A stretch of 64,000 nucleotides of DNA from Flavobacterium pallidum (lineage in GTDB: Bacteria > Bacteroidota > Bacteroidia > Flavobacteriales > Flavobacteriaceae), in contig NZ_CP029187.1 of NCBI RefSeq assembly GCF_003097535.1, positions 1,612,001 through 1,676,000 of the forward strand, given 5' to 3'. The translations under genes were made by a program, and so were the position numbers. Position 1 is the first letter of the stretch. Every line of letters begins with the position of its first letter. Below are positions 50,848-63,752 of this stretch, in pieces. Below the pieces are notes generated by a model, which was not told where the DNA came from, did not search any database, and saw only the letters and a program-made list of their open reading frames with translations.

Positions 50848-53800
50848 TTAATAGTTGTATTCTTCTTTAGTAGCCATCATTTCGTTGAAATCCTCTTTAG
50901 AACCTACGATCGTATGGTCGTACTCCCTCATACCGGTTCCGGCAGGGATTCGGTGTCCGACGATCACATTTTCCTTAAGACCTTCCAATAAATCTACTTT
51001 CCCTGCTACAGCAGCTTCGTTTAGTACTTTAGTAGTTTCCTGGAACGACGCAGCAGAGATGAATGACTTCGTCTGAAGTGAAGCCCTTGTGATACCCTGA
51101 AGTACCGGAGTAGCCGTTGCAGTGATCACGTCACGTGCAGAAACAAGGTTCTTATCTGTACGTTTCAGGATAGAATTCTCATCACGCAATTGGCGTGGAG
51201 AAACAATCTGTCCTGGTTTCAGGGTGTCAGAATCACCGGCATCCTCGACCACTTTCATACCGTAAAGCTTATCATTTTCAACAATAAAGTCTTTAGTATG
51301 AATCAATTGGTCTTCAAGGAATAAGGTATCTCCCGGATCCTGGACCTGTACTTTACGCATCATCTGGCGGATAACCACCTCGAAGTGCTTGTCATTGATT
51401 TTTACCCCTTGCAGACGGTACACTTCCTGGATTTCATTCACAAGATATTGTTGTACCGCGGCAGGTCCCTGGATTCTCAGGATATCTTCAGGAGTAATAG
51501 CTCCGTCAGACAATGGCACACCCGCACGGATGAAGTCATTTTCCTGCACCAGGATCTGGCTCGATAATTTGACAAGGTATTTCTTAATCTCACCAAATTT
51601 GGATTCGATGATAATCTCGCGGTTACCACGTTTGATTTTTCCAAAAGTAACCACACCATCGATTTCAGAAACTACCGCCGGGTTTGAAGGGTTACGTGCT
51701 TCAAGAAGCTCTGTAATCCTTGGCAGACCTCCGGTGATATCCCCGGCTTTTGAAGAGCGGCGCGGAATCTTCACAAGGATTTTTCCAGCTTTGATCTTCT
51801 CGCCATCGTCTACCATAAGGTGTGCACCAACCGGTAAGTTATAAGAACGAATCAGTTCATTGTCTTTTCCGTAGATCAATAAGGTAGGGATCAGTTTTTT
51901 GTTCCTTCCTTCAGAAATTACTTTTTCCTGGAATCCGGTCTGCTCATCAATCTCAACAACGAACGATTGTCCCTGTTCCAAATCTTCGTAAGCAATTTTT
52001 CCGGTAAATTCAGAAATAATAACCCCGTTATATGGATCCCATTTACAGATTACGTCGCCTTTCTTAACAGACTGTCCGTCTTTTACGAAAATGCTTGAAC
52101 CGTAAGGGATGTTATGTGTATTCAAGACAATTCCTGTCTTCTCGTCGATCAGTTTCAATTCGGTAGAACGTGACACCACGATGTCTACGGTATTGCCTTC
52201 GTTGTCTTCACCTTTCACCGTTTTAAGATCTTCAATCTCAAGACGACCGTTGAAACGTACTACGATGCTGGATTCTTCAGAGATTCCTCCGGCCACACCA
52301 CCTACGTGGAATGTACGAAGTGTCAGCTGAGTTCCAGGTTCACCGATGGATTGAGCAGCGATTACACCGACAGCTTCTCCACGTTGTGTCATCTTACCTG
52401 TAGCAAGGTTCCTTCCGTAACATTTAGCACAGATTCCTTTGATAGCTTCACAAGTCAATGGAGAACGTACTTCCACTCTTTCGATTGGAGACGCTTCGAT
52501 AACCCTCATCACGTTTTCAGTAATCTGCTTACCGGCTTCGATGATGATTTCGTTGGTCAATGGGTTGATGACATCCTGTAAAGCCACACGGCCAAGGATC
52601 CTTTCTCCCAACGATTCCACTATTTCTTCGTTCTTTTTCAATGCTGAAACTTCAACACCCCTCAATGTACCGCAATCGTCAAGATTTACGATAACATCCT
52701 GGGAAACGTCATGGAGCCTTCTGGTAAGGTAACCGGCATCCGCAGTCTTCAAAGCGGTATCGGCAAGACCTTTACGGGCACCGTGCGTAGAGATGAAGTA
52801 TTCAAGGATCGAAAGACCTTCCTTAAAGTTAGAAAGGATCGGGTTTTCGATAATCTCACCACCACCGGCAGTAGATTTCTTAGGCTTGGCCATCAAACCA
52901 CGCATACCTGTAAGCTGACGGATCTGCTCTTTGGAACCCCTCGCTCCTGAATCAAGCATCATGTATACCGAGTTAAACCCTTGCTGGTCTTCACGGATAT
53001 TTTTCATCGCCAATTCAGTAAGCTGTGCATTCGCCGAAGTCCAGATGTCAATAACCTGGTTATAACGCTCGTTATTGGTGATAAGACCCATGTTATAGTT
53101 CATAAGGATACCATCAACCTGCTCATTGGCATCGGCGATCAGTTTTCCTTTTTGCTCCGGAATACGGATATCACCCAAACTGAATGACAATCCGCCTTTG
53201 AATGCGAATTTGTAACCCATGTCTTTCATTTCGTCAAGGAAAGCGGCAGTGGTTGGTACATTGGTCACACTTAAGATGTGTCCGATGATATCACGCAGGT
53301 TCTTCTTGGTCAAAACGTCATTGATATATCCTGCTGCTTCAGGAACTACTTCATTAAACAGTACACGTCCTGCAGTGGTCTGGATGATTTTCCAAACCAA
53401 TTCTCCGTTTTCGTTGAAATCTTTCGCACGGATTTTCACTCTTGCGTTCAATTCCAGACGGCCTTCGTTCAAGGCGATATTTACTTCTTCTGCAGAATAG
53501 AAAGTCAGGCCTTCGCCTAAGATTTTCATTTCCGGAGTCGACAATCTTTCTTTGGTCATATAATACAGACCCAAAACCATGTCCTGGGAAGGAACCGTAA
53601 TCGGTGCGCCATTCGCAGGGTTCAGGATGTTGTGTGATGCCAGCATCAAAAGCTGCGCTTCAAGGATCGCTTCAGGTCCAAGTGGCAAGTGAACCGCCAT
53701 CTGGTCACCATCGAAATCCGCGTTGAAAGCCGTACAAACCAATGGGTGAAGCTGGATCGCTTTTCCTTCAATCAGTTTCGGCTGGAACGCCTGGATACCC

Positions 53801-55161
53801 AGACGGTGCAGGGTAGGAGCACGGTTAAGCAATACAGGGTGTCCTTTGATTACATTTTCAAGGATATCCCAAACTACAGGCTCTTTCTTATCGATGATTT
53901 TCTTGGCAGATTTTACCGTTTTTACAATACCTCTTTCGATAAGCTTACGGATAACGAAAGGTTTGTAAAGTTCAGCAGCCATGTCTTTTGGCAGACCGCA
54001 TTCGAATAATTTCAATTCCGGTCCAACGACGATCACCGAACGCGCAGAATAATCGACACGTTTTCCAAGCAAGTTCTGACGGAAACGCCCTTGTTTTCCC
54101 TTAAGGGAATCAGAAAGCGATTTCAATGGACGGTTTGATTCTGTCTTAACGGCAGAAGCCTTTCTCGTGTTATCGAACAAAGAATCTACCGATTCCTGCA
54201 ACATACGCTTTTCGTTACGAAGGATCACTTCAGGAGCTTTGATCTCCATCAGACGCTTCAAACGATTGTTACGGATAATCACACGACGGTAAAGGTCGTT
54301 CAAATCCGACGTTGCGAAACGGCCACCATCAAGCGGCACTAACGGACGCAATTCAGGCGGGATAACAGGAACCACTTTCATGATCATCCATTCCGGACGG
54401 TTCTCACGATTGAGGTTTGATTCGCGGAAAGATTCCACAACCTGTAATCTTTTTAAAGCCTCTGTTTTACGTTGTTTCGACGTTTCGTTGTTGGCACTGT
54501 GGCGCAAGTCGTAAGACAGACTGTCCAGATCAATCCTTGCTAACAGGTCCATAATACATTCAGCACCCATTTTGGCGATAAATTTATTAGGGTCATTGTC
54601 GTCAAGATATTGGTTTTCCTGAGGAAGGCTGTCCAGAATGTTCAGGTATTCTTCTTCGGTCAAAAAGTCCAATCTCTTCACTTCATCACCTTCGGCATTT
54701 TTTGCAATACCAGCCTGGATCACCACGTATCTTTCGTAGTAAATGATCATGTCTAATTTTTTAGACGGCAATCCAAGGATGTATCCGATTTTATTCGGAA
54801 GCGAACGGAAATACCAGATGTGTGCGATGGGCACGACAAGGTTGATATGCCCGACACGGTCACGACGTACTTTTTTCTCGGTTACTTCAACACCGCAGCG
54901 GTCGCAGACGATGCCTTTGTAACGGATCCTTTTATATTTACCACAGGCACATTCGAAATCCTTTACAGGTCCGAAGATCCTTTCACAGAAAAGACCGTCG
55001 CGTTCCGGCTTGTGCGTCCTGTAGTTGATTGTTTCAGGCTTTAAGACTTCACCCCTTGATTCCGCCAGGATAGATTCCGGAGAAGCAAGACCGATAGAAA
55101 TTTTGTCAAACCTTTTTATTTGGTTTTTGTCCTTATTGTTATTATTTCTATTATTCATCAT
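50848..55161 (-). CDS. rpoC: RNA polymerase subunit beta'
   Basis: 1437 residues from the ATG at 55161 (MMNNRNNNN). The frame is open 21 codons further but that part is not conserved in type. Zinc-finger 1 is [19 protein letters not shown], the active-site loop [12 protein letters not shown] and the bridge/trigger regions [15 protein letters not shown] and RTFHVGG. With beta it forms the catalytic centre. It lies 223 bp after rpoB with hairpins in the gap, and 3 bp before DUF3467. Confidence 0.97.
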   Translation of the reverse strand: MMNNRNNNNKDKNQIKRFDKISIGLASPESILAESRGEVLKPETINYRTHKPERDGLFCERIFGPVKDFECACGKYKRIRYKGIVCDRCGVEVTEKKVRRDRVGHINLVVPIAHIWYFRSLPNKIGYILGLPSKKLDMIIYYERYVVIQAGIAKNAEGDEVKRLDFLTEEEYLNILDSLPQENQYLDDNDPNKFIAKMGAECIMDLLARIDLDSLSYDLRHSANNETSKQRKTEALKRLQVVESFRESNLNRENRPEWMIMKVVPVIPPELRPLVPLDGGRFATSDLNDLYRRVIIRNNRLKRLMEIKAPEVILRNEKRMLQESVDSLFDNTRKASAVKTESNRPLKSLSDSLKGKQGRFRQNLLGKRVDYSARSVIVVGPELKLFECGLPKDMAAELYKPFVIRKLIERGIVKTVKSAKKIIDKKEPVVWDILENVIKGHPVLLNRAPTLHRLGIQAFQPKLIEGKAIQLHPLVCTAFNADFDGDQMAVHLPLGPEAILEAQLLMLASHNILNPANGAPITVPSQDMVLGLYYMTKERLSTPEMKILGEGLTFYSAEEVNIALNEGRLELNARVKIRAKDFNENGELVWKIIQTTAGRVLFNEVVPEAAGYINDVLTKKNLRDIIGHILSVTNVPTTAAFLDEMKDMGYKFAFKGGLSFSLGDIRIPEQKGKLIADANEQVDGILMNYNMGLITNNERYNQVIDIWTSANAQLTELAMKNIREDQQGFNSVYMMLDSGARGSKEQIRQLTGMRGLMAKPKKSTAGGGEIIENPILSNFKEGLSILEYFISTHGARKGLADTALKTADAGYLTRRLHDVSQDVIVNLDDCGTLRGVEVSALKKNEEIVESLGERILGRVALQDVINPLTNEIIIEAGKQITENVMRVIEASPIERVEVRSPLTCEAIKGICAKCYGRNLATGKMTQRGEAVGVIAAQSIGEPGTQLTLRTFHVGGVAGGISEESSIVVRFNGRLEIEDLKTVKGEDNEGNTVDIVVSRSTELKLIDEKTGIVLNTHNIPYGSSIFVKDGQSVKKGDVICKWDPYNGVIISEFTGKIAYEDLEQGQSFVVEIDEQTGFQEKVISEGRNKKLIPTLLIYGKDNELIRSYNLPVGAHLMVDDGEKIKAGKILVKIPRRSSKAGDITGGLPRITELLEARNPSNPAVVSEIDGVVTFGKIKRGNREIIIESKFGEIKKYLVKLSSQILVQENDFIRAGVPLSDGAITPEDILRIQGPAAVQQYLVNEIQEVYRLQGVKINDKHFEVVIRQMMRKVQVQDPGDTLFLEDQLIHTKDFIVENDKLYGMKVVEDAGDSDTLKPGQIVSPRQLRDENSILKRTDKNLVSARDVITATATPVLQGITRASLQTKSFISAASFQETTKVLNEAAVAGKVDLLEGLKENVIVGHRIPAGTGMREYDHTIVGSKEDFNEMMATKEEYNY

Positions 55162-55384
55162 AGTTTCTACTATTGATTTATTTGCAATTAAAAAATTGAA
55201 TCCGTTTATCTTTGCGATAAACACTACCTCGGGTTACTTCTCTAAACTTCAGGTCTTTCCTGAAGTGCTAATTATAAAAACAATGTTTCTATAAAAAATC
55301 GGAACGGTTTACGGGTATAAATCCTGAAAACTAATTAAATTATAATCAGCGTCCGACCTGAGCCGGACACGGATTACTGAATAT
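55162..55384 (-). other. rpoB-rpoC spacer with two hairpins
   Basis: A 223-bp gap, long for an rpoB-rpoC pair. It contains hairpin ACTTCAGG/CCTGAAGT (55246-55266), without a T run, and a smaller GTCCG/CGGAC hairpin (55351-55368). It also holds a plus-strand TATCTTTG at 55207-55214 with no gene to serve. It may be a processing or attenuation site. Confidence 0.4.
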
Positions 55385-58300
55385 TTATTCTTCTAAACGA
55401 ATGTCTAATCCAAGACCTTTAAGCTCGTGCATCAATACGTTAAATGACTCAGGAAGTCCCGGTTCCGGCATGGATTCACCCTTAACGATCGACTCGTAAG
55501 TTTTCGCCCTTCCGATCACGTCATCCGATTTCACGGTGAGGATTTCACGAAGTGTGCTGGACGCACCATAAGCCTCGAGTGCCCAAACCTCCATCTCTCC
55601 GAAACGCTGTCCACCGAACTGTGCCTTACCTCCAAGAGGCTGCTGCGTAATAAGAGAGTACGGTCCGATAGAACGTGCGTGCATCTTATCATCAACCATG
55701 TGCCCCAGTTTCAGCATATAGATCACACCTACGGTTGCAGGCTGGTGGAAACGCTCTCCGGTTCCTCCGTCATACAGGTACGTGTGTCCGAAACGTGGAA
55801 TTCCGGCTTCGTCTGTCAGTTCGTTGATCTGGTCAAGTGTTGCTCCGTCGAAAATCGGCGTTGCAAATTTCTTGCCAAGGTTCATACCGGCCCATCCAAG
55901 TACAGTTTCGTAAATCTGTCCGATGTTCATACGCGAAGGTACACCCAGCGGGTTCAATACGATGTCTACAGGCGTTCCGTCTTCAAGGAATGGCATGTCT
56001 TCGTGACGAACGATACGCGCAACAATACCTTTGTTACCGTGACGTCCCGCCATTTTATCACCTACTTTCAGTTTACGTTTCTTAGCGATGTATACTTTAG
56101 CCAGTTTCAGGATTCCTGCAGGCAATTCATCACCTACGGTAATCGTGAATTTCTCTCTTCTCAAAGCACCCTGAAGGTCATTCAGTTTGATTTTGTAGTT
56201 GTGGATCAGGTCGTTTACCATTTTATTGGTTTCCTCATCTGCAACCCATTGTCCTTTACTTAAGTGAGCGAAATCTTCTACAGCGTTCAGCATTTTCTGA
56301 GTGTATTTCTTACCTTTTGGCAATACTTCTTCACCCAGATCATTCATGACACCCTGAGAGGTTTTCCCATTGACAATCAGGAATAATTTGTCAACCAGTT
56401 TGTCTTTCAATTCCACAAATTTGGTTTCGAACTCCATTTCAAGGGAGCCCAAATCATCCTTGTCTTTGGTACGTTTTCTTTTATCTTTTACCGCTCTTGC
56501 GAACAGTTTTTTGTCTAATACAACTCCATGCAGAGATGGAGAAGCTTTCAATGACGCATCTTTCACATCACCGGCCTTATCACCGAAGATCGCGCGAAGC
56601 AGTTTTTCTTCCGGAGTAGGATCTGATTCTCCTTTAGGCGTAATCTTTCCGATAAGGATGTCACCAGGCTTCACTTCAGCACCGATACGGATCATACCGT
56701 TTTCGTCAAGGTCTTTGGTAGCCTCTTCAGAAACGTTCGGGATGTCGTTGGTTAATTCTTCATTACCCAGTTTCGTATCACGTACGTCCAATGAATAATC
56801 ATCGATGTGGATTGAAGTAAAGATATCATCGCGAACTACTTTCTCAGAGATTACGATCGCATCCTCGAAGTTGTATCCTTTCCATGGCATAAACGCCACT
56901 TTAAGGTTTCTTCCAAGTGCAAGCTCTCCGTTTTGGGTAGCGTAACCTTCAGACAGCACCTGACCAGGAATAACACGGTCGCCTTTTCTTACGATAGGCT
57001 TCAGGTTAATCGAAGTACTTTGGTTGGTCTTTCTGAATTTGATCAGATTATAAGTCTTCTCATCAGCATCAAAACTTACCATTCTTTCTTCTTCCGTACG
57101 GTCATATTTAATAGTGATGATGTTTGCATCAACATATTCTACCGTTCCATGACCTTCAGCATTGATCAACACACGGGAATCAGAAGCCACCTGTCTTTCA
57201 AGACCTGTACCAACGATTGGAGCTTCAGGACGTAACAATGGTACGGCCTGGCGCATCATGTTTGATCCCATCAACGCACGGTTCGCATCATCATGCTCCA
57301 AAAACGGAATCAATGAAGCGGAAATCGACGCGATCTGGTTTGGCGCAACGTCAGCATAATGAATGCTGTGTGGATCCACCACAGGGAAGTCACCTTCCTC
57401 ACGGGCAATTACTTTATCAGCAAGGATGGTTCCGTCAGCACCCACTTCAATGTTGGCCTGGGAAATCAATTTGCCTTCTTCTTCTTCTGCACTTAAATAA
57501 ACAGGATCGGAAGTAATGTCAATTTTACCATCAGTTACTTTACGGTAAGGCGTTTCGATGAATCCCATTCCGTTTACTTTCGCATAAACCCCAAGTGAAG
57601 AGATCAAACCGATGTTTGGTCCTTCCGGTGTTTCAATCGGGCATAAACGGCCGTAGTGTGTATAGTGAACGTCACGTACCTCGAAACCGGCTCTTTCACG
57701 GGAAAGACCACCAGGTCCAAGGGCAGACAATCTTCTCTTGTGAGTAATCTCGGCCAATGGATTCGTTTGATCCATGAACTGAGACAACTGGTTTGTTCCG
57801 AAGAAAGAATTGATTACAGACGACAAAGTTTTCGCATTGATCAAATCGATCGGCGTAAATACTTCATTGTCACGAACGTTCATCCTTTCACGGATCGTAC
57901 GTGCCATACGGGCAAGTCCAACGCCGAATTGTGCTGAAAGTTGTTCACCAACAGTACGTACACGACGGTTTGACAAGTGATCGATATCATCAATCTCTGC
58001 TTTAGAGTTGATCAATTCGATTAAGTATTTCACGATAGTGATGATATCTTCTTTGGTCAAGACCTGCTTTTCCATTGGGATATCAAGGTTCAGTTTTTTG
58101 TTCATCCTGTAACGACCTACTTCACCTAAGTTATAACGTTGGTCAGAGAAGAACAATTTATCGATGATACCACGTGCAGTCTCCTCATCAGGTGGTTCTG
58201 CATTACGCAGCTGACGGTAGATGTGCTCGACGGCTTCTTTTTCAGAGTTGGTCGGGTCTTTTTGCAGTGTGTTGTGGATGATGGCATAATCAGCCTGATT

Positions 58301-59197
58301 CGCATCTTCCTTGTGCAAAAGGATCGATTTTACATTGGCGTCGATGATTTCCTCCACATTATCTTTGTCGATGATGGTATCACGATCAAGGATAATCTCG
58401 TTACGTTCGATAGAAACTACCTCGCCGGTATCCTCGTCCACGAAATCTTCGTGCCATGTATTCAATACACGGGCTGCTAATTTGCGTCCGATGTATTTCT
58501 TAAGTCCTGTTTTAGATACTTTGATTTCCTCAGCAAGGTCGAAGATTTCAAGGATATCCTTATCTCTTTCAAAACCGATAGCACGGAATAAAGTGGTTAC
58601 CGGTAATTTTTTCTTACGGTCGATATACGCGTACATGACGCTGTTGATATCGGTTGCGAATTCAATCCATGATCCTTTGAATGGGATGACACGGGCAGAA
58701 TATAATTTGGTTCCGTTGGCGTGGAACGACTGTCCGAAGAAGACACCAGGTGAACGGTGCAACTGCGACACTACTACACGCTCGGCGCCATTGATGACAA
58801 ACGTACCGCTTGGCGTCATATAAGGAATAGTACCGAGGTACACATCCTGTACAATAGTTTCAAAATCCTCATGCTCGGGATCTGTACAATACAGTTTTAA
58901 CCTGGCTTTTAAAGGCACACTGTAAGTAAGTCCTCTCTCAATACATTCCTGAATGGTATAACGTGGCGGATCAACAAAATAATCAAGGAACTCCAGTACG
59001 AATTGGTTTCTGGTGTCAGTGATTGGAAAGTTCTCCATGAAGGTGTTATAAAGCCCTTCGTTGCCCCTCTCGTCAGATTTGGTTTCCAGTTGGAAGAAAT
59101 CTTTAAAAGATTTGACCTGAATATCTAAGAAATCCGGATAGTCCGGGATATTTTTGGTCGAGGCAAAATTCAATCTTTCAGTCTGATTTGTTATCAT
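55385..59197 (-). CDS. rpoB: RNA polymerase subunit beta
   Basis: 1270 residues from the ATG at 59197 ([11 protein letters not shown]); the preceding codon TTG also reads as a start but is less likely. The rifampicin-pocket region reads [40 protein letters not shown], with the usual sensitive-type D, H and S residues. MAGRHGNKG near the C-terminus is the active-site-linked motif. Beta of the core polymerase, following rplL after a 246-bp gap with an attenuator-like hairpin. Confidence 0.97.
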   Translation of the reverse strand: MITNQTERLNFASTKNIPDYPDFLDIQVKSFKDFFQLETKSDERGNEGLYNTFMENFPITDTRNQFVLEFLDYFVDPPRYTIQECIERGLTYSVPLKARLKLYCTDPEHEDFETIVQDVYLGTIPYMTPSGTFVINGAERVVVSQLHRSPGVFFGQSFHANGTKLYSARVIPFKGSWIEFATDINSVMYAYIDRKKKLPVTTLFRAIGFERDKDILEIFDLAEEIKVSKTGLKKYIGRKLAARVLNTWHEDFVDEDTGEVVSIERNEIILDRDTIIDKDNVEEIIDANVKSILLHKEDANQADYAIIHNTLQKDPTNSEKEAVEHIYRQLRNAEPPDEETARGIIDKLFFSDQRYNLGEVGRYRMNKKLNLDIPMEKQVLTKEDIITIVKYLIELINSKAEIDDIDHLSNRRVRTVGEQLSAQFGVGLARMARTIRERMNVRDNEVFTPIDLINAKTLSSVINSFFGTNQLSQFMDQTNPLAEITHKRRLSALGPGGLSRERAGFEVRDVHYTHYGRLCPIETPEGPNIGLISSLGVYAKVNGMGFIETPYRKVTDGKIDITSDPVYLSAEEEEGKLISQANIEVGADGTILADKVIAREEGDFPVVDPHSIHYADVAPNQIASISASLIPFLEHDDANRALMGSNMMRQAVPLLRPEAPIVGTGLERQVASDSRVLINAEGHGTVEYVDANIITIKYDRTEEERMVSFDADEKTYNLIKFRKTNQSTSINLKPIVRKGDRVIPGQVLSEGYATQNGELALGRNLKVAFMPWKGYNFEDAIVISEKVVRDDIFTSIHIDDYSLDVRDTKLGNEELTNDIPNVSEEATKDLDENGMIRIGAEVKPGDILIGKITPKGESDPTPEEKLLRAIFGDKAGDVKDASLKASPSLHGVVLDKKLFARAVKDKRKRTKDKDDLGSLEMEFETKFVELKDKLVDKLFLIVNGKTSQGVMNDLGEEVLPKGKKYTQKMLNAVEDFAHLSKGQWVADEETNKMVNDLIHNYKIKLNDLQGALRREKFTITVGDELPAGILKLAKVYIAKKRKLKVGDKMAGRHGNKGIVARIVRHEDMPFLEDGTPVDIVLNPLGVPSRMNIGQIYETVLGWAGMNLGKKFATPIFDGATLDQINELTDEAGIPRFGHTYLYDGGTGERFHQPATVGVIYMLKLGHMVDDKMHARSIGPYSLITQQPLGGKAQFGGQRFGEMEVWALEAYGASSTLREILTVKSDDVIGRAKTYESIVKGESMPEPGLPESFNVLMHELKGLGLDIRLEE

Positions 59198-59384
59198 CAA
59201 TGAACAAAATTTTGATTAAAAAAAAGTAATTTTTGTGTGAAACACTATGGTATCCATACTTTCTTTTTAAGATCAATACATCTTTAAAAATAAACCAAGT
59301 AGGAGTTCATTTCTTTCTTCGTATTGATTAAAAGATTTTCGTATTTATCAATAAAATCGGATATAATTTTATTATACGAAAAAT

Positions 59385-59421
59385 GGTTTAGGCCTTTGGA
59401 TGCGTATCCAAGACCTAAACC
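59385..59421 (-). terminator. Attenuator hairpin between rplL and rpoB
   Basis: On the minus strand GGTTTAGGtCTTGGAT pairs with ATCCAAaGgCCTAAACC around a 4-nt loop, followed by ATTTTT. Attenuation at this position, separating ribosomal-protein from polymerase expression, is known in other bacteria. The rest of the 246-bp gap holds ATCAATAC/GTATTGAT (59272-59279 and 59321-59328), a long-range inverted repeat. Confidence 0.65.
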
Positions 59422-59443
59422 TAGTTTTCAAAACCGAGTTTTA

Positions 59444-59815
59444 CTATTTAAGCTCAACAACAGCTCCGGCTTCTTCTAAAGCTTTTTTCAGGCCTTCAGC
59501 CTCTTCTTTAGAAACACCTTCTTTAACTGAACTTGGAGCGCTGTCCACTACTTCTTTAGCTTCTTTAAGACCTAAACCGGTAAGTTCTTTTACCAATTTC
59601 ACTACAGCTAATTTAGAAGCACCTGCATCTTTAAGGATTACGTTGAATTCAGTCTGAGCTTCTTCAGCAGCAGCTTCGCCACCACCACCTGAAACTACTA
59701 CTGCAGCTGCAGCAGGCTCAATTCCATACTCATCTTTCAATATTGTTGCTAAGTCGTTAACTTCTTTTACAGTAAGGTTAACTAATTGTTCTGCGAATTG
59801 TTTCAAATCTGCCAT
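59444..59815 (-). CDS. rplL: 50S ribosomal protein L7/L12
   Basis: 123 residues. N-terminal dimerisation helix [28 protein letters not shown], Ala/Gly hinge ([18 protein letters not shown]) and the C-terminal domain for factor binding ([34 protein letters not shown]). It forms the ribosomal stalk with L10. Normal length. Confidence 0.98.
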   Translation of the reverse strand: MADLKQFAEQLVNLTVKEVNDLATILKDEYGIEPAAAAVVVSGGGGEAAAEEAQTEFNVILKDAGASKLAVVKLVKELTGLGLKEAKEVVDSAPSSVKEGVSKEEAEGLKKALEEAGAVVELK

Positions 59816-59876
59816 TTTTCTATCGTTTAAAATGATTTGTAAAATATAATTTATTATTGTGCGCTTGTGAATGTGC

Positions 59877-60371
59877 TTACGCTGCGTCTTCGTCCTTGAA
59901 CTGGTTCTTAAGAGCTGAAATAACTCTTTGAGCAGGTGACTGAAGTAATCCGATGATTTCGCCGATAACTTCTTCCTTGGATTTAAGCGATGCTAATGAA
60001 TCCAGTAAGTTGTCACCGATGTAAATTTCGGCATTGATGTAAGCTCCTTTAAGGACTGGTTTGTCTGATTTCTTACGGAATTCCTTGATGATCTTTGCAG
60101 GTGCGTTAGCAGTTTCTGAAAGAAGGATCGCGGTGTTTCCTTTTAAAATCGTTGATAAATCCTCATAGTTGTTCTCAGATGCTTCCATTGCTTTTTCAAG
60201 CAAAGTGTTTTTAACCACTTCCAATTTGATGCCTGCTTTAAAGCAAGCCCTTCTCAAGTTTGAAGTCGTTTCAGCATCAAGTCCTGAAATATCTGCCATA
60301 TATACGGTATTGCTACCGGCTAACTGTGCAGTTAAATTTTCAATTGCGATTGATTTTTCTTCTCTAGTCAT
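59877..60371 (-). CDS. rplJ: 50S ribosomal protein L10
   Basis: 164 residues. The base of the stalk; the C-terminal helix carries the L12 dimers. It starts [20 protein letters not shown]. The gap to rplA is only 19 bp, too short for the classical L10 leader RNA, so autoregulation must differ or act further upstream. Confidence 0.97.
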   Translation of the reverse strand: MTREEKSIAIENLTAQLAGSNTVYMADISGLDAETTSNLRRACFKAGIKLEVVKNTLLEKAMEASENNYEDLSTILKGNTAILLSETANAPAKIIKEFRKKSDKPVLKGAYINAEIYIGDNLLDSLASLKSKEEVIGEIIGLLQSPAQRVISALKNQFKDEDAA

Positions 60372-60390
60372 ATTAAAAATCTTTTACTGC

Positions 60391-61080
60391 TTAGACTGCT
60401 TTGGGATCAAGTGCAATCGCAGGACTCATTGTGCTTGACAAGTGAATGCTTTTGATGTATTGACCTTTTGCCGCAGTTGGCTTCAGTTTAATTAATGTTT
60501 GAATAATCTCATGCGCATTGTCCACGATTTGATCTGCCCCGAAAGAAACCCTTCCGATACCTGCGTGAACGATACCTGTCTTATCTACTTTGAAATCAAT
60601 CTTACCGGCTTTTACTTCAGCTACAGCTTTTGCTACATCCATAGTAACTGTTCCGGTTTTCGGGTTTGGCATTAAGCCACGTGGCCCAAGGATACGTCCT
60701 AATGGTCCCAATTTACCCATAACAGCAGGCATAGTGATGATTACATCAATATCAGTCCAGCCGTCTTTGATTTTCTGAAGATAGTCATCTAAACCTACGT
60801 GGTCTGCACCGGCAGCTTTAGCTTCAGCTTCTTTATCCGGAGTTACAAGAGCCAAAACCCTTACATCCTTACCGGTTCCGTGTGGAAGTGTTACAACACC
60901 TCTTACCATCTGGTTTGCTTTTCTTGGGTCAACGCCTAATTTCACGGCGATATCCACAGACTCATCAAATTTTGCAGAAGCGATTACTTTAACTAATGCA
61001 GAAGCATCTTTTAAAGAATACATTTTGTTCTTCTCAATTTTTGAAGCAGCCTCTTTTTGCTTTTTTGTCAATTTTGCCAT
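60391..61080 (-). CDS. rplA: 50S ribosomal protein L1
   Basis: 229 residues. The characteristic [26 protein letters not shown] and [20 protein letters not shown] are intact. It binds 23S rRNA at the exit-site stalk and, in many bacteria, its own mRNA. The start is 3 bp after rplK. Confidence 0.98.
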   Translation of the reverse strand: MAKLTKKQKEAASKIEKNKMYSLKDASALVKVIASAKFDESVDIAVKLGVDPRKANQMVRGVVTLPHGTGKDVRVLALVTPDKEAEAKAAGADHVGLDDYLQKIKDGWTDIDVIITMPAVMGKLGPLGRILGPRGLMPNPKTGTVTMDVAKAVAEVKAGKIDFKVDKTGIVHAGIGRVSFGADQIVDNAHEIIQTLIKLKPTAAKGQYIKSIHLSSTMSPAIALDPKAV

Positions 61081-61083
61081 GTC

Positions 61084-61530
61084 TTAAGCTTTTTTAAGAG
61101 GAGATTCTCCTGATACAGTTATACCCATAGATCTTGCTGTACCAGCAATCATACTCATTGCAGACTCCATAGTGAATGCATTTAAATCAGCCATTTTGTC
61201 CTCTGCGATCGCTTTGATCTGATCCCAGGTAACGCTGGCAACTTTTTTACGGTTTGGTTCTCCCGAACCTCCTTTTAGCTTTGCAGCTTCCATTAACTGG
61301 ACGGCAGCTGGTGGAGTTTTTACGACGAAATCGAATGATTTGTCTTTATACACAGTGATTTGCACTGGGCATACTTTGCCGGCTTTATCCTGGGTTCTCG
61401 CATTAAATTGCTTACAGAATTCCATGATGTTCACACCAGCAGCTCCAAGAGCAGGTCCAACCGGCGGCGATGGATTCGCGGCGCCTCCCTTTACTTGTAG
61501 TTTAACTACTTTACTAATCTCTTTAGCCAT
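61084..61530 (-). CDS. rplK: 50S ribosomal protein L11
   Basis: 148 residues. [25 protein letters not shown] is the proline-rich hinge of L11 (thiostrepton region). It binds the GTPase-associated centre of 23S rRNA. Part of the rplKAJL run; the gap to nusG is 68 bp. Confidence 0.98.
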   Translation of the reverse strand: MAKEISKVVKLQVKGGAANPSPPVGPALGAAGVNIMEFCKQFNARTQDKAGKVCPVQITVYKDKSFDFVVKTPPAAVQLMEAAKLKGGSGEPNRKKVASVTWDQIKAIAEDKMADLNAFTMESAMSMIAGTARSMGITVSGESPLKKA

Positions 61531-61598
61531 TGTGTTTTAAAAATTTGCATCAGTCTGTGGAAGCAGACCTCCGCGGTTATATATAATAGTGTAACAAA

Positions 61599-62150
61599 TT
61601 ATACTTTTTCAACCTGCATAAAGCTCAGTTCCAAAGGTGTTTTTCTTCCGAAAATCTTCACCATGACTTCGAGTTTACGCTTCTCGTCATTTATTTTCTC
61701 AACAGTTCCGTTGAAACCATTGAATGGACCGTCAATAACTTTGACCGTTTCACCCATATTGAAAGGAATTGCGTGTGAATCAGTCTTAACAGCCAATTCA
61801 TCCACTTTTCCAAGCATTCTGTTTACCTCTGACATACGCAAAGGCACCGGATCACCGTTTTTAACTTCGCCTAAGAAACCGATAACGCTTGTTATGGATT
61901 TGATAATGTGCGGAATTTCGCCGGTAAGGTTTGCTTCAATCATCACGTATCCTGGAAAATATACTTTATCCTTGGTGATTTTCTTGCCGTCTCTTACCTG
62001 TACAATTTTTTCGGTAGGAACCAAAACCTGAGAAATATAATCTCCCATACCCAACCTGTTGATTTCAGTCTCGATATAGTTCTTTACTTTATTCTCCTGG
62101 CCGCTTACCGCTCTGACAACGTACCATTTTTTCACATTATTTTCTGACAT
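61599..62150 (-). CDS. nusG: Transcription termination/antitermination protein NusG
   Basis: 183 residues from the ATG at 62150; a TTG two codons upstream would add MA. The NGN domain starts WYVVRAVSGQENKVKNYIE and contains PGYVMIEA. The C-terminal KOW domain has GETVKVIDGPFNGFNGTVEKI. It binds RNA polymerase and links it to Rho or the ribosome. secE lies 15 bp before it. Confidence 0.97.
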   Translation of the reverse strand: MSENNVKKWYVVRAVSGQENKVKNYIETEINRLGMGDYISQVLVPTEKIVQVRDGKKITKDKVYFPGYVMIEANLTGEIPHIIKSITSVIGFLGEVKNGDPVPLRMSEVNRMLGKVDELAVKTDSHAIPFNMGETVKVIDGPFNGFNGTVEKINDEKRKLEVMVKIFGRKTPLELSFMQVEKV

Positions 62151-62165
62151 CGCCAAAATATTTAT

Positions 62166-62357
62166 TTATTTAACGACGCTGAAAAAAGCGCTTAGTAATT
62201 TCGTGAAACCTTGGTCAACTCCCCATGTGGCGAGTGAACACAAAACTGAAAAAACAGCAACTACAATTGTAAGGCGTTGTACTTCTGCCCATTCCGGCCA
62301 GGTTACATTCGTTCTTAACTCTTCAAACGCCTCTGATATATAATTAGTAACTTTCAT
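62166..62357 (-). CDS. secE: Preprotein translocase subunit SecE
   Basis: A 63-residue single-helix form. The amphipathic segment FEELRTNVTWPEWAEVQR is followed by the membrane helix TIVVAVFSVLCSLATWGVDQGF. It clamps SecY in the inner-membrane channel. The tRNA-Trp gene precedes it by 16 bp and nusG follows, the standard order. Confidence 0.95.
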   Translation of the reverse strand: MKVTNYISEAFEELRTNVTWPEWAEVQRLTIVVAVFSVLCSLATWGVDQGFTKLLSAFFSVVK

Positions 62358-62373
62358 TATATTTTGTTTTTTG

Positions 62374-62444
62374 CACGGGCGGAGGGATTCGAACCCCCAT
62401 CAACGGTTTTGGAGACCGCTATTCTACCCTTGAACTACGCCCGT
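62374..62444 (-). tRNA. tRNA-Trp (anticodon CCA)
   Basis: 71 nt. The acceptor ACGGGCG pairs with CGCCCGT, discriminator G. The anticodon stem GCGGT/ACCGT holds loop CTCCAAA, giving CCA. T arm GGGGGTTCGAATCCCTC is normal. It lies between tuf and secE, as in other Bacteroidetes. Confidence 0.97.
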
Positions 62445-62451
62445 TTATTAA

Positions 62452-62486
62452 AAACCAGTGTCGTTATTTTACGACACTGGCTTTTT
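62452..62486 (-). terminator. Terminator of tuf
   Basis: CCAGTGTCGT and ACGACACTGG around a 6-nt loop, with A/T runs on both sides (TTTTTAATAA on the minus strand). It lies 17 bp after the tuf stop and before tRNA-Trp, so downstream genes need read-through or their own promoter. Confidence 0.85.
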
Positions 62487-62503
62487 AAGTATTATGAATA
62501 AAA

Positions 62504-63697
62504 TTATTCTACGATTTCAGTTACCTGACCAGCACCTACTGTTCTACCACCTTCACGGATAGCAAAACGTAAACCAACGCTCATCGCGATTGGGCTTAAC
62601 AAAGCTACATCGATAGTCAAGTTATCACCTGGCATAACCATCTCTACACCAGCTGGAAGAGAAATAACACCTGTTACGTCAGTTGTACGTACGTAGAACT
62701 GTGGACGGTAGTTATTGTGGAATGGCGTGTGACGTCCACCTTCTTCTTTTTTAAGGATATAAACCTCAGCTTTGAATTTAGCGTGTGGCTTAACAGATCC
62801 TGGCTTAACGATTACCATTCCTCTTTTGATGTCTTCTTTAGCAACACCTCTCAAAAGGATACCAGCGTTATCTCCAGCCTCACCTCTGTCAAGGATCTGA
62901 CGGAACATCTCGATACCAGTAATAGTAGAAGTCAATTTCTCAGCACCCATACCGATGATTTCAACAGGATCACCTGTGTTACAAACTCCAGTTTCGATAC
63001 GACCTGTAGCAACAGTTCCACGACCTGTGATTGTAAATACGTCCTCGATTGGCATAAGGAATGGCTTCTCTGTATCACGGATTGGCTCCTCGATCCAGTT
63101 GTCAACAGCTTCCATCAATTCCATGATTTTAGGAACCCAGTTTGGATCAGCATTCAATCCACCCAAAGCAGAACCCTGGATAACCGGTCCATTATCTCCA
63201 TCATACTCGTAGAATGACAAAAGGTCACGGATTTCCATTTCAACAAGCTCTAAAAGCTCAGCATCATCAACCATATCCACTTTGTTCATGAATACAACGA
63301 TTCTTGGAATACCTACCTGACGACCCAAAAGGATGTGCTCACGTGTTTGTGGCATTGGTCCGTCTGTAGCAGCAACCACAAGGATAGCACCGTCCATCTG
63401 GGCAGCACCTGTAACCATGTTCTTTACGTAATCCGCGTGACCTGGACAGTCTACGTGAGCGTAGTGACGGTTAGCTGTTTCATATTCTACGTGTGAAGTA
63501 TTAATGGTAATACCTCTTTCTTTTTCTTCAGGTGCGTTATCAATCTGGTCGAAAGATTTAGCAGCGGTTTTAGAGAAACCAGCTTCAGCCATTACCTTTG
63601 TGATAGCAGCAGTCAAGGTAGTTTTTCCGTGATCTACGTGTCCAATAGTACCGATATTCAAGTGCGGTTTGGAACGATTAAAATTCTCTTTTGCCAT
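62504..63697 (-). CDS. tuf: Translation elongation factor Tu
   Basis: A 397-residue GTPase that brings aminoacyl-tRNA to the ribosome. The P loop GHVDHGKTT is at 18-26 ([15 protein letters not shown]), the switch/DCPGH motif ([12 protein letters not shown]) and NKVDMVDD are intact, and domains II and III follow. It starts [14 protein letters not shown]. The tRNA-Thr gene lies 55 bp upstream. Confidence 0.99.
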   Translation of the reverse strand: MAKENFNRSKPHLNIGTIGHVDHGKTTLTAAITKVMAEAGFSKTAAKSFDQIDNAPEEKERGITINTSHVEYETANRHYAHVDCPGHADYVKNMVTGAAQMDGAILVVAATDGPMPQTREHILLGRQVGIPRIVVFMNKVDMVDDAELLELVEMEIRDLLSFYEYDGDNGPVIQGSALGGLNADPNWVPKIMELMEAVDNWIEEPIRDTEKPFLMPIEDVFTITGRGTVATGRIETGVCNTGDPVEIIGMGAEKLTSTITGIEMFRQILDRGEAGDNAGILLRGVAKEDIKRGMVIVKPGSVKPHAKFKAEVYILKKEEGGRHTPFHNNYRPQFYVRTTDVTGVISLPAGVEMVMPGDNLTIDVALLSPIAMSVGLRFAIREGGRTVGAGQVTEIVE

Positions 63698-63752
63698 TTT
63701 ACTTAATTTTTAATCTTAGTTATATAATAATATTAGTGTTCTTACTAAATTG

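Noticed and set aside
55207..55214. Plus-strand TATCTTTG as a promoter in the rpoB-rpoC spacer
   Set aside because: A perfect -7 box, but no suitably spaced -33 and no gene or terminator downstream; probably chance in A/T-rich DNA.
55162..55224. Upstream extension of rpoC
   Set aside because: The added residues are not typical of beta'; MMNNRNNNN is the expected start.
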